The translations under genes and the position numbers were made by a program. From VYFG01 sp965221795 (GTDB taxonomy: Bacteria > Pseudomonadota > Gammaproteobacteria > Arenicellales > Poriferihabitantaceae), in assembly GCA_965221795.1 (NCBI GenBank), contig OZ244914.1:682001-746000 (forward strand): 64,000 nucleotides of DNA, given 5' to 3'. The notes under the pieces are model-generated. The model was not told the origin of the DNA. It was given only the letters and a program-made list of their open reading frames with translations, and did no database searches. How positions within the stretch are numbered: the stretch's first letter is position 1; each line of letters starts with the position of its first letter. Below are positions 46,753 to 54,954 of the stretch, piece by piece.

Positions 46753-46788
46753 AAAAAAGGGGGAGAACCGCTTCGGGTTTCTCCCCCC
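46753..46788 (-). terminator. intrinsic terminator or attenuator between dapB and carA
   Basis: On the minus strand GGGGGAGAAACCC-gaag-CGGTTCTCCCCC is followed at once by TTTTTT. It lies 52 bases before the carA ATG and about 80 after the dapB stop. Either it ends the dapB transcript or it attenuates carAB expression. Confidence 0.75.
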
Positions 46789-46870
46789 TGGATACTCTTC
46801 GGCCGATGATCTGTCCGCATAAAACGATATTTTTTCGAACTCCGAATTGTAGCGTTACCCTGCCGACCAT

Positions 46871-47668
46871 TCAACGCAGTGCCAGCACATCGGACATTGC
46901 ATACAAGCCCGCCGGACGGTCTGCCAACCATCGGGCTGCACGCAATGCGCCCCGGGCGAAAATACTGCGGTCTGTCGCCCGATGGGTGATTTCAATGCGT
47001 TCACTCTCCCCAATAAACCATACCGTATGTTCCCCGGCGATATCTCCGCCACGAATCGTCGAAAAGCCGATACTGCCTGCAGGCCGGGGACCCGTATGCC
47101 CTTCACGGGAAAAAATTCCATCGGATTGCAGGTCTTTGCCCAGTGTATTCGCCACCGTCCTGCCCAACAGCAGTGCCGTACCGGAGGGCGCATCCACCTT
47201 ATCGCGATGATGGGCTTCCAGAACCTCGACATCCACCTGGTCACCCAATACCCGACCGGCCGTTTCCAGCAAGGAAACACACAGATTGATACCGATACTG
47301 GTATTCGCAGCCATAATGAGGGGGATTTCCTTGCCGGCGGCTCGGACCTGATGGGATTGGTCGGCATCCAGTCCTGTGGTACCAATCAGCATCGCGTGAC
47401 CATGTTCACGACAGTAGTCCAAGTGCTCCAGGGTGGCACTCGGCGTGGTGAATTCGACCATGACATCGAATGGAACTTGCGGCTCGGGAGCGATTTCGAT
47501 ACCGATGGGATGGGTTCCCGCCACCGTTCCCGCATCCTGTCCAAGCACCAGGTTTTCTGCAGACTCCAGCGCCACAGACAAAACCAGCCCATCGTCTTCG
47601 GTCAGTTGGCGAATAATCGATTTCCCCATTCGTCCGGCTGCGCCGGATACCGCAATTCTCGTCGTCAT
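46871..47668 (-). CDS. dapB: 4-hydroxy-tetrahydrodipicolinate reductase
   Basis: 265 residues. The N-terminal Rossmann motif VSGAAGRMGKSIIRQL and the catalytic/substrate region EAHHRDKVDAPSGTALLLGR are intact. NAD(P)H-dependent step of lysine and diaminopimelate synthesis. In many relatives dnaJ precedes dapB; here decayed accessory DNA begins upstream. Confidence 0.96.
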   Translation of the reverse strand: MTTRIAVSGAAGRMGKSIIRQLTEDDGLVLSVALESAENLVLGQDAGTVAGTHPIGIEIAPEPQVPFDVMVEFTTPSATLEHLDYCREHGHAMLIGTTGLDADQSHQVRAAGKEIPLIMAANTSIGINLCVSLLETAGRVLGDQVDVEVLEAHHRDKVDAPSGTALLLGRTVANTLGKDLQSDGIFSREGHTGPRPAGSIGFSTIRGGDIAGEHTVWFIGESERIEITHRATDRSIFARGALRAARWLADRPAGLYAMSDVLALR

Positions 47669-47819
47669 CTTTCGGGCATACTGATGGTGCTGGGATAGTG
47701 GTGGTCTGAATCAATACACAATCTGCGCTTTGCTTTGGTGAATTCCGATTGCAATGCCTGCCGATGGAATCAATTCTGCATCTCCCTGGATTATAGGTTT
47801 CCCCATATGAGCAAATAGG

Positions 47820-47832
47820 GGGGGGGGGGGGG
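47820..47832 (+). repeat. 13-G homopolymer
   Basis: Uninterrupted G run in the non-coding region upstream of dapB; prone to slippage. No gene reads clearly through it. Confidence 0.8.
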
Positions 47833-48122
47833 CAGTTCCACAAGCCTTTCGACCCCGTCAATGATTCCCGCTTGTTTTGATATGACACAAAAGAAAGAGT
47901 TAGCAGATTCTTGATTATAGTGGTTTTTGTCGAAAAATGAGGAGCATTTGAAAGATCATTCTGTCGAAAATCCTATTGAGATTGCTATTGATTATTCTTG
48001 CAGGAATGGTTATTAATGGTATGGATAATATATGGACGTATAGCTATACACCAGATTATCCACGCTACACTTGGGAGTATCCGGGCATGAAAACAACACC
48101 TGCAACACGGACACCAGTTAAT
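47833..48122. other. AT-rich region with a possible small membrane-protein frame
   Basis: A plus frame (about 47960-48150) reads LSKILLRLLLIILAGMVING, then MDNIWTYSYTPDYPRY, but has no ATG in a good position and runs into the lipoprotein remnant. Possibly a decayed small membrane protein. Confidence 0.3.
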
Positions 48123-48320
48123 ATGAACCGCATCTTGATCTTATGAATCGCGCTAATGTTGGCCGGGTGTGAGTCTCATGTTCCGGGGGCCTTGGTCAAT
48201 GTGACGTCAGACCATCCCGACTACTGCGAACACCTCATGGAGAAATATGAAGTGAAACCGCCTTTAAGACGACTAGCCTCGAGAACCGGAATTGCTGATC
48301 TAGGCTCAGCATTGCTTTAA
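48123..48320 (+). pseudogene. small lipoprotein with an in-frame stop in the signal peptide
   Basis: ATG at 48123 reads MNRILIL, TGA, then IALMLAGCESHVPGALVNVT and on to TAA at 48318. L-A-G-C is a lipobox, so the TGA interrupts an otherwise good signal peptide. Translation could restart at the ATG just before LAGC but would lack most of the hydrophobic core. Confidence 0.5.
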
Positions 48321-48379
48321 ATTGAGAGAAAGGGCAGGATATTGATAGCACCTTTCTCATTATCGATAGAGATAATCCA

Positions 48380-48653
48380 ATGAGCGTATATGGTGTTTTT
48401 CTTAATCAGGCAAATGATACTTGCTGGAAAAATCTGGAACGTCACTGGCCAAATGGTAGAAGTTGTTCTTACTGACTATTTGGCTTTTGTGGCTCCTGAT
48501 AGCGACCGCATTGTCGCTACAGCAGAGATTTCCGAACAAGTAGGGATTGGGGAAAACACCCCCGAGACATTGGGACTAGTCATAGAGTTTGATTCTTATA
48601 GCGGATTCAACAACAGTGATTTGTGGGAATGGTTACGTAAGGTGCGGACATGA
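48380..48653 (+). pseudogene. conserved hypothetical protein, frameshifted
   Basis: ATG at 48380 reads MSVYGVFLNQANDTCWKNLE and HWPNG, then shifts one frame near 48455 to VVLTDYLAFVAPDSDRIVAT, GLVIEFDSYSGFNNSDLWEW and LRKV. The two parts read naturally as one protein of about 90 residues. The stop overlaps the next start (ATGA). Function unknown. Confidence 0.5.
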
Positions 48654-48910
48654 CCGGAAGTGTTCGTGAATTTACCCCTGCACCGGCCACGCCGGTACAA
48701 TCATCAGGCGGTAACGGTAATAGGAAGGAATTGTATGCCAGAGTTTCTGCACTTGAGGCAGAGATAAAACATCTTGCGACAAAAAAAGACATTGCAGACT
48801 TTGAATCCAACATGCAGCGCTGGTTAATGAGAACAATGATTGCCATTATGAGTGGGATGGTCACTGTTATTATTGGTTTGGTGGCTATTGTTGCCAAGAG
48901 TTTAACGTAG
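48650..48910 (+). CDS. small coiled-coil membrane-anchored protein (divergent)
   Basis: 86 residues. A Pro/Ser/Gly-rich N-terminus, a short coiled coil (RKELYARVSALEAEIKHLAT KKDIADF region), then a C-terminal TM segment (MIAIMSGMVTVIIGLVAIVA). Same architecture as the proteins at 14452, 20735 and 21836 but little direct sequence identity. Coupled to the preceding ORF by an ATGA overlap. Function unknown. Confidence 0.6.
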   Translation: MTGSVREFTPAPATPVQSSGGNGNRKELYARVSALEAEIKHLATKKDIADFESNMQRWLMRTMIAIMSGMVTVIIGLVAIVAKSLT

Positions 48911-49112
48911 TATTTCAATTAACCAGGAGGAAACGAAATGAGGACACCCTATCAGAAGCTACGACCGAATTCCTTATCCGGGAGCCGACATCGATAAGCC
49001 GGACCGCTGGCCCGATCCCTGATGAGCCGTCCGGCCAAAAGTCAACAGAAGATTAAAGAACGGGTACAATCCCGTTCTACCAAAAGCCAGGTATTCGGGA
49101 AAACCAGATCGG

Positions 49113-49136
49113 TTTTGTTGCACTTCGGAGTAGAAG
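49113..49136 (-). repeat. orphan IS30 inverted-repeat end
   Basis: GTTGCACTTCGGAGTAGAAG; its reverse complement nearly equals the left end of IS30 copy A (CTTCCACTCCGAAGTGCAAC). No hairpin or transposase lies next to it. Confidence 0.6.
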
Positions 49137-49140
49137 CAGG

Positions 49141-49323
49141 GTTTCTAAAACGGCTGCCCGCGATCTATTCAAGCAAAGCATCTACGATTTCTTATACGAC
49201 GATCGCACAGGGCTTCCAATAGATGCCTACGATGAAAAGGACCTCGAGCACAAAACCGAGCACCTCTTTCAATTCTTTGAGCGGCGCTGGCCTGGGCATT
49301 CTCAGGCTATTGGACAAGTATGA
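49141..49323 (+). pseudogene. type I restriction enzyme HsdR-like C-terminal remnant
   Basis: About 55 codons directly after the IS30 end: ARDLFKQSIYDFLYDDRTGL, PIDAYDEKDLEHKTEHLFQF and a TGA at 49321. The pattern D-x-T-G-L-P...Y-x-x-x-D-x-x-x-K...F-x-x-F resembles the extreme C-terminus of HsdR subunits. The rest of the gene is missing. The stop overlaps the next ATG as ATGA. Confidence 0.5.
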
Positions 49324-49590
49324 TTGAAGACTGGTTGGACGTTGAAGAAGCAGATCATGGTGAACGGAAACGCCTGTATATGCTTGTCGAGAAGGGAGGT
49401 GCCCGCGTTCGATGTCCAAGCCGAACTGTTAGACCGTGTCCGTGCGCACTATGACGATCCCAAGAACATTGCCGATGACATAGAGGAGCTTGGGTTTCCC
49501 GGTGCAGCCAACATCCTGCGAGAGAGGCTGCCCCGAGACGCCAAGAAGCGTTCAGGTGAAATCGGCAAAATCCTAGCTAGTCGACCCTGA
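49320..49590 (+). pseudogene. HamA-like (DUF1837, Hachiman) N-terminal remnant, frameshifted
   Basis: ATG at 49320 reads MIEDWLDVEEADHGERKRLY and MLVEKGG. After a one-base shift near 49405 it continues VPAFDVQAELLDRVRAHYDD, LGFPGAANILRERLP and DAKKRSGEIGKIL, where the IS ends at 49578-49600 cut it. The L-P-x-D-x-x-x-R-S-G-x-x-G-x-I-L block matches the beginning of the DUF1837 domain of HamA. HamB is not present. Dead fragment. Confidence 0.5.
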
Positions 49591-49684
49591 AAAATCTCCC
49601 CGGGGCCAGTCCAAAGCGCAACCGCGCCGCGATCCCGGAATGAGGGCGTAGCCCGAAGGGAGGGATCGCGGCGCGGTTGCGCTT
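49578..49684. mobile_element. IS5-type end abutting an IS30 end with a perfect long palindrome
   Basis: TAGTCGACCCTGAAAAATC at 49579 matches the IS5 terminus at 14834. It is followed directly by the IS30 end CCCGGGGCCAGTCCAAAG and then a perfect 23-bp inverted repeat (49614-49636 against 49662-49684, centre GAGGGCGTAGCCC). No transposase sequence follows, so this is a MITE-like scar. Confidence 0.7.
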
Positions 49685-49940
49685 ACCAGGATCACCAGTA
49701 CCCAGATAATGGTCATCAGTGCCACGGGTGCCACCCGGCAAGCCGATCCGCAGGTGGCGGCATCCGGCCTGGTGGTCAATCGCTCCATGTGCTCACCGCA
49801 GACCACACTGCCCATCCCTGCCCTTGCAGCCGGGAATAGAAGTCGGAATCCCAAGCTTGCCAGCGTTGGAGAATCCGGGCCGGGTCGTGTTTGGTGCGAT
49901 TAACCATAGGGCAAACGATGGTTCCACCCCGTCCAGATGG

Positions 49941-49970
49941 GCCGCTCCACCTCACCGGGCGGCTTTTTTT
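49941..49970 (+). terminator. rho-independent terminator candidate
   Basis: GCCGC (49941-49945) pairs with GCGGC (49959-49963), followed by seven T. The region 49685-49940 before it holds no recognisable gene. Confidence 0.5.
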
Positions 49971-50005
49971 CTTGCGCTCTACTGTATCACAGTATCGGGC
50001 TATGC

Positions 50006-51356
50006 CTTTTAAAGGGGAATTATATACGTGACAGCCACGCTACTGTTCTATGCGGCACGACGGGCACCCCCGTCGATCAATTCACCATCAGGCCGCATAC
50101 CGGGTACTTTCCCGCCCGACGAGCCAAGCTCCCTGATGTTGAGTGCGGCATTCAGGTCCCTGTCGAGACTCAGGCCGCACTGTTGACACTCAAAGACCCT
50201 GTCCTTCAGGGTCAGTGATTCATGGACTGAACCACAGCCGGAACAGGTCTTCGATGTGTTCCTGGGATTCACCTTCACAACCGACCCACCGGCACTCTCA
50301 GCCTTGTAGGTCAGTTGATAGACGAAAGCGCCCCATTGTTGCTCCAGGATTGATCGGTTCACTCCCTTCTTGTGACTGCCGCCATGGACAGTCATGTTCT
50401 TGATCTTCAATTCCTCAAACGCGAAGTGTCTGTGTCGCCTCACCAGGTCGGTTGTCGTTCTGTGCCGGGCATTGCGCTGTCTCTCTGCCACCCTGTATGC
50501 CTCTCTCGCCAGCGATTGGCGTTTCTTGTACCGGTTCATGCTTCCCTTCCTGGCCCTGCTGAGGCGGCGCTGGAGCCGCGTGTAGCGCTCCCTGTGGATG
50601 GCCACCTTCGGCACCGACTCACCAGTCGACAGGGTCGCCTGTGCCTTCACGCCAACATCAATACCGACCACGGGAGAATGATCAACCGATACCTCCCTCT
50701 CCTGCTCACAGACAAATTGAACCATGACGCGGACCGGCGTTTTCACAATGCGAACCCGCTTGATCTCACCCTCTGGCACCGCCTTCACCATGAACCTGCC
50801 AAAGCCCTTGATCGGTACGGCATGCCTTTTCCCTGATGCACAGATGCGAAACTGAGGGGTTGCAAATGAGCGAATGCCCCGGTTCCTGCCCTGGAAGCGT
50901 GGAAAGCCACCATGCTTGAAAAACCGCTTGAATGATCTATCCAGTCTGTTCAGGACCGATCGGAATGGCGGTACACCATCGCTGCGGATTTCAGCATCAT
51001 CGCTGCGTATCTGAGTGCATGACTGATAGTGATCGTAACGGCCGATTGACTCACCAGCCTTCCGATACGCATTGATGCGCTCATCCAGGGCAGCGTTGTA
51101 CCGTTGGCGGGAGAGAGACCGGAATTTGTTCAACCGCTGGGGTGTCGCGGGTGACAACTTTGCCGGTTGGCTGTATGTGCGTATATTCCGCATCGGTGTG
51201 GTCGCTCCCTCAAGCGTTTGGGGTAGCTGCTGGTAACCGCTATTCACGCTCCTTAACATCATCTGCGCTTTGGGGCAACCACTCACGCACGTAGAGAATG
51301 GGAATTATAGCTGTGGCTGTCACGTATATAGTCTCCTTTATAGTCTCCTTTTAAAG
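50006..51356 (-). mobile_element. TnpB element with terminal inverted repeats
   Basis: TATATACGTGACAGCCAC at 50021-50038 is a perfect inverted copy of 51313-51330. The similarity extends outward through GGGG/GGAG and TTTAAA to about 50006 and 51356. The right side has a 12-bp tandem duplication (TATAGTCTCCTT twice). TnpB elements of the IS605 type normally lack such repeats. Confidence 0.6.
50048..51193 (-). CDS. tnpB: TnpB-type RNA-guided nuclease (IS605 OrfB)
   Basis: 381 residues from the ATG at 51193 (MRNIRTYSQPAKLSPATPQR); an upstream ATG at 51286 adds 31 residues. The RuvC-like triad is visible: SPVVGIDVGVKAQA (D), FAFEELKIKNM (E) and LSLDRDLNAALNIREL (D). The zinc ribbon is TCSGCGSVHESL ... 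FECQQCG. No TnpA partner is nearby, so mobility needs a helper in trans. In known systems the right-end transcript serves as the guide omega-RNA; the segment 50006-50120 would be the place to look. Confidence 0.85.
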   Translation of the reverse strand: MRNIRTYSQPAKLSPATPQRLNKFRSLSRQRYNAALDERINAYRKAGESIGRYDHYQSCTQIRSDDAEIRSDGVPPFRSVLNRLDRSFKRFFKHGGFPRFQGRNRGIRSFATPQFRICASGKRHAVPIKGFGRFMVKAVPEGEIKRVRIVKTPVRVMVQFVCEQEREVSVDHSPVVGIDVGVKAQATLSTGESVPKVAIHRERYTRLQRRLSRARKGSMNRYKKRQSLAREAYRVAERQRNARHRTTTDLVRRHRHFAFEELKIKNMTVHGGSHKKGVNRSILEQQWGAFVYQLTYKAESAGGSVVKVNPRNTSKTCSGCGSVHESLTLKDRVFECQQCGLSLDRDLNAALNIRELGSSGGKVPGMRPDGELIDGGARRAA

Positions 51357-51412
51357 CCCCTGGCCCAAACAACAAGCCCGGATCGGCCCGCCCCGCTCAG
51401 CTCGCCTATCAG

Positions 51413-51547
51413 TCAGGGCAGGGGCTTGCGTTTTCCGCGCACCTGACGGCCGAGATCGCCGGGGCTTGCGCGGTGCCGACTGCCCTGATCACCGGCCAGG
51501 GCCACCAGCGCGGCGGCCAGAAGGATTAAGGGGGGCAGTCGGATCAT
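51413..51547 (-). CDS. 44-residue exported peptide
   Basis: ATG at 51547 with an AAGGAG site eight bases upstream. MIRLPPLILLAAALVALAGD is a clear signal peptide, and the mature part is short and basic (about 25 residues). The signal sequence is paralogous at the DNA level to that of the neighbouring poly-C gene (CTTCTGGCCGCCGCGCTGG in both). Function unknown. Confidence 0.5.
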   Translation of the reverse strand: MIRLPPLILLAAALVALAGDQGSRHRASPGDLGRQVRGKRKPLP

Positions 51548-51568
51548 GATAGTCTCCTTGCGAGACCG

Positions 51569-52170
51569 CTAATTGGCAACGGCCAGCGTCTGGAAGCATT
51601 TTTGTACCATCACAGGCTTGGGCTTGTTGGGCATAGTCGGGGTAGTGGTGCCGCTCACGAAATCATTCGTCACAACCCGATCGCTTTTCCTCAACTCACC
51701 GACAACAAGCTGCGCCACATATTTGGTCGATGGTACCAGGCTGTGGAATGTTCCGCCCCTGATGGGGGGACCGAGGAAGGGCCCGGCCTTCCCCACGTGC
51801 AACCAAGCACCATGGATGAGATCGCCGTCCCGGACCTCGACGTTTCGGGCGTCCCGGGCCTCAGTGGGGTATCCAACCTCTCACTCCGAAATACAGAATG
51901 GCGTGATCCCAATCCCCCGCCGATCCGCTGACATCTGATAAAGCTCTGACATCAGCTGCGGAGAAACCGTTTAAAAAACCGCTATATGTGACTTGGGTTG
52001 CTTGGACACTCGTAAGGGTGAGCTGGGCCCCAGTTTTCTCCGTCACGCCGTCCGGGCAGTGCTCTGGTCCAATCTGCGCCATCACAGCAGCGGGCAGGGC
52101 GAGAGCCAGCGCGGCGGCCAGAAGGGTCAAGGAGGGGGGGGGGGGGGGGGGAGCGTTTGATTTGGGTCAT
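51569..52170 (-). pseudogene. exported protein with signal peptide split by an 18-C tract
   Basis: ATG at 52170 with GGAG eight bases upstream reads MTQIKRSPPPPP through the tract (52134-52151 on the plus strand) and leaves the frame of the hydrophobic core LTLLAAALALALPAAVMAQ, which lies in another frame. A tract of 17 would join them. The mature part reads PEHCPDGVTEKTGAQLTLTS to about 51861. A second frameshift near 51880-51900 leads to EVRDGDLIHGAWLHVGKAGP and SLVPSTKYVAQLVVGELRKS. Phase-variable in principle, but the second shift suggests decay. Confidence 0.55.
52134..52151 (+). repeat. 18-G homopolymer (poly-C in the gene strand)
   Basis: Lies seven codons after the ATG of the exported protein on the minus strand. 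Length change by one base would switch the frame into or out of the signal peptide. Confidence 0.85.
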
Positions 52171-52262
52171 GAGGGCTTCTCCGAATGGATTGACATTGAA
52201 AATTTTGCAGCTTCGATCGATTCGTTGACGCAATCAGTATGATTTTGATCAAGTCAAGTTGA

Positions 52263-53174
52263 TCAGCTCCGAAATTTTATCCGCATGCAGCCGCACAAAG
52301 CAACCCCCTGTGCGGGTTCACCACCTATGAGACTGAGGGTTTCGGTTATACGCATTGCTGAAGGGACTCCATCGGGGTCATCATTTCCAGGGCACAGTGC
52401 GGCCTCGTGCAGTTGTAGAAGCGCTGATAGTCGGCCAGCGCGGGCCTGCGCCTCCCGGACCTTGAACTCGCTGCAATACGGGCTCCAGAACTCGACCCTG
52501 GAGCGGTCGTTCGCCCGTTCCACGACCCCGTTCAGCCTGGGGCTTTTCGGGGGCCGGACGAACCGCGGGATGCCGAGAGCCTCGCCGGCGTCCTCGAACC
52601 CGGCGCGGCATTCGCTGCCGCCGTCGACCTGGATCGACTGGAGCGGGGACGGCAGGTCCTCGATGACGGCCTCCCGGAACCGCTTCGCATGGCCGGTGCG
52701 GAAGTCCCGGCGCTGGCGGGGCTTGACGCGGCCGCGGCAGAACCGGCAGGGCTTGACCCGGTTGCGGTTCACCCGCTTTTTCCGGCTGCGGCCGATGGGG
52801 GATGCCGATCGGTGCCGGCCGTCACGCTCCAGCATGACTCTCAGCCGCCGCTTGCCGAAGAAGGGGGACTTCTCGCGCATCCTGCGCACTGCCGCCTCGT
52901 CGGCGGGTGTCCAGCGGGCGGTCGAGACGCGATGCGGGCGCCGGCTTTTCGACTCCCGTCCCCGCCCGCCTCGCTGCCGATAGCGCTTGCGCCATCGATG
53001 GCAGGTGGCCCGGGACCAGCCGATCACGGACCGGGTGGTGTCCGGGCGGCAGCCTTCTGCCCGGAGCTGCTCCAAGCTCTCCAGCTTCCGGAGGCGTTCA
53101 GTGGCCTCCTTCGACCGGCCTTCAGCGACTTTCCAGCTGCGGAATGACCGGGTTCTTGGGGATATCATCTTCAT
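52263..53174 (-). pseudogene. IS481-like (rve) transposase with internal deletion
   Basis: Start at 53174 (MKMISPRTRSFRSWKVAEGR). The N-terminal HTH region RSKEATERLRKLESLEQLRA and the KSPFFGKRRLRVMLERDGRH block are followed by RVKPRQRRDFRTGHAKRFRE. Here the segment with the first catalytic Asp is missing, as VKPRQRRDF joins directly to the HAKRF helix. The second Asp (SIQVDGGSECRAGFED) and Glu (SPRLNGVVERANDRSR) remain. The frame is open, but the protein should be inactive. Confidence 0.65.
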
Positions 53175-53458
53175 TGGTTCGTCTCCATCGGTTTTTGGGT
53201 AAAACACAAGGATCACCGAACCCGCCCCCCGGCGCATGCCGGGGGGCATATTCGCAAGGCCGCCTCCTGCCGCCGGATTTCCCCCTCTCTGCGGAGGTCG
53301 CTACGCCCCCTCCGCAGAGAGGGGCATCATCCCGTTTTCATGCCTCGGATCCGTCTCGCCTTCTTGGCTGGAAAAGTCTCACATGTCTCTGATCCTATAC
53401 ACCCCCAGAGTTGCCTAAAGGAAGATGAGCCTGACCGGGAGCCATATTTCCAACGGGA

Positions 53459-54772
53459 AATGAGCCTCAAGGCGGCGATTTTGGGATCATCGGAGAATGA
53501 TCTTGGAATTGCATACCAAACGACTGCAGACGGTGGAGGAGATCCGGTCCTTCCTGAGGGGGGCCACCACCTTCGACTTTGAACCCCAGTCCCGGGAAGA
53601 GGCCTACAAATGGGTACGGGACAGCCTCCGTCAACTCCTCTACTCCTCCCTGCGCAAGGCTGACCGGGGAGCGGTCAAGAAGTACCTCCAGAAGGTCACC
53701 GGCCTGTCACGGGCCCAGGGGGCCCGTCTGATCCGCCAGTACCAGCAAACCGACGGGATCCGGGACCGCCGCGGCCGGCCCGCGAACGCCTTCCCCAAGC
53801 GCTACAAGGAGGAGGACGCGATCGCCCTGGCGAAGCTGGACGCCCTGCACGGGAACCTTTCGGGGCCGGCCACCCGGAAGCTCTGCGAGCGGGCCTGGAA
53901 GCTGGACGGGGATGCCCGCTACGAGCGCCTGGCGACGATCTCCAACGGGCCCCTGTACAACCTGCGCAAGACCCGCTGCTACAAGAGCCGCAGGCGGCGC
54001 TTCGAGAAGACCCGGCCGAACCGGGTGGGAATCGGCGAGCGGCGCAAGCCGCGGCCCGACGGCCAGCCCGGCTTCCTGCGGGTCGACACGGTGCACCAGG
54101 GGGATCTGGATGGGGTCAAGGGGGTGTACCACATCAACGCCGTCGACGAGGTGACCCAGTGGCAAGTGGCGGTCAGCGTGGAGAAAATCTCCGAGGCTTA
54201 CCTGATGCCGGTCCTGGAGAAGCGCCTCGAGGAGTGCCCCTTTGTCCTCCTCGGGTTGCATACCGACAACGGGTCCGAGTACATCAACAAGCGCGTGTCC
54301 AGGCGGCTGGAGAAGCTCCGCATCGAGCAGACCCGGAGCCGGCCCGGGAAGAGCAACGACAACGCCCTGGTGGAGGGCAAGAACGGCTCCATCATCCGCA
54401 AGCAGCTCGGTTACGAGCACATCTCCCAGCGCTTCGCGGGGCCGGTCAACGAGTTCCTGATCGGGGTGCTCACGCCTTACCGGAACTACCACCGTCCCTG
54501 CCTGTTCGCCGAGGAGCGGATCGACGGCAAGGGCAAGCGCACCAGGCGCTATCCCTACAGCCTCGTCATGACCCCCTGGGACAAGCTGAGATCACTGCCG
54601 GATGCGGGGCAATATCGCAAGCCAGGCGTCACCCTGGAAGGGCTGGCTGCAATCTCGCGGGAGGTCAGCGATAATGAGGCCGCCCGTCGGGTCCAGAAGG
54701 CCCGGGGCAAACTGTTCCAACTGTTCAACAAAACCCAAAATCACGCCGCCTGAGGGCTCATTCACCAGGTCA
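53459..54772 (+). mobile_element. rve-type IS (ISNCY-like), apparently complete
   Basis: Left AATGAGCCTCAAGGCGGCG at 53459 and right, reversed from about 54763, AATGAGCCCTCAGGCGGCG form an inverted repeat continuing to GATTTTGGG on both sides. The transposase stop lies within the right repeat. Confidence 0.7.
53497..54753 (+). CDS. integrase-core (DDE/rve) transposase
   Basis: 418 residues, full length. The N-terminal DNA-binding region EEIRSFLRGATTFDFEPQSR to KVTGLSRAQGARLIRQYQQT is followed by the rve core: FLRVDTVHQGDLDGVKG (D), GLHTDNGSEYINKR (D) and KSNDNALVEGKNGSIIRKQL (E). IS family uncertain (annotated as ISNCY or simply as integrase in relatives). One of two apparently functional transposase genes on the right side of the window. 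Confidence 0.8.
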   Translation: MILELHTKRLQTVEEIRSFLRGATTFDFEPQSREEAYKWVRDSLRQLLYSSLRKADRGAVKKYLQKVTGLSRAQGARLIRQYQQTDGIRDRRGRPANAFPKRYKEEDAIALAKLDALHGNLSGPATRKLCERAWKLDGDARYERLATISNGPLYNLRKTRCYKSRRRRFEKTRPNRVGIGERRKPRPDGQPGFLRVDTVHQGDLDGVKGVYHINAVDEVTQWQVAVSVEKISEAYLMPVLEKRLEECPFVLLGLHTDNGSEYINKRVSRRLEKLRIEQTRSRPGKSNDNALVEGKNGSIIRKQLGYEHISQRFAGPVNEFLIGVLTPYRNYHRPCLFAEERIDGKGKRTRRYPYSLVMTPWDKLRSLPDAGQYRKPGVTLEGLAAISREVSDNEAARRVQKARGKLFQLFNKTQNHAA

Positions 54773-54954
54773 TGGTATCCGGCTACGAAACTGTTGTTCG
54801 CGACTCGCGCACCCCAAATGCGGGGCATCTGACGGGAGAGGTTCCGAGGGGCTTCACCGCAGATCAGTCATCCGATACCAAGCCTGGAAAAGCGTTTAGA
54901 TAAAGACGAGGGAAAGCACCCAGTTTCAGGCTCACTTCTGGATTGGAAAAGACT

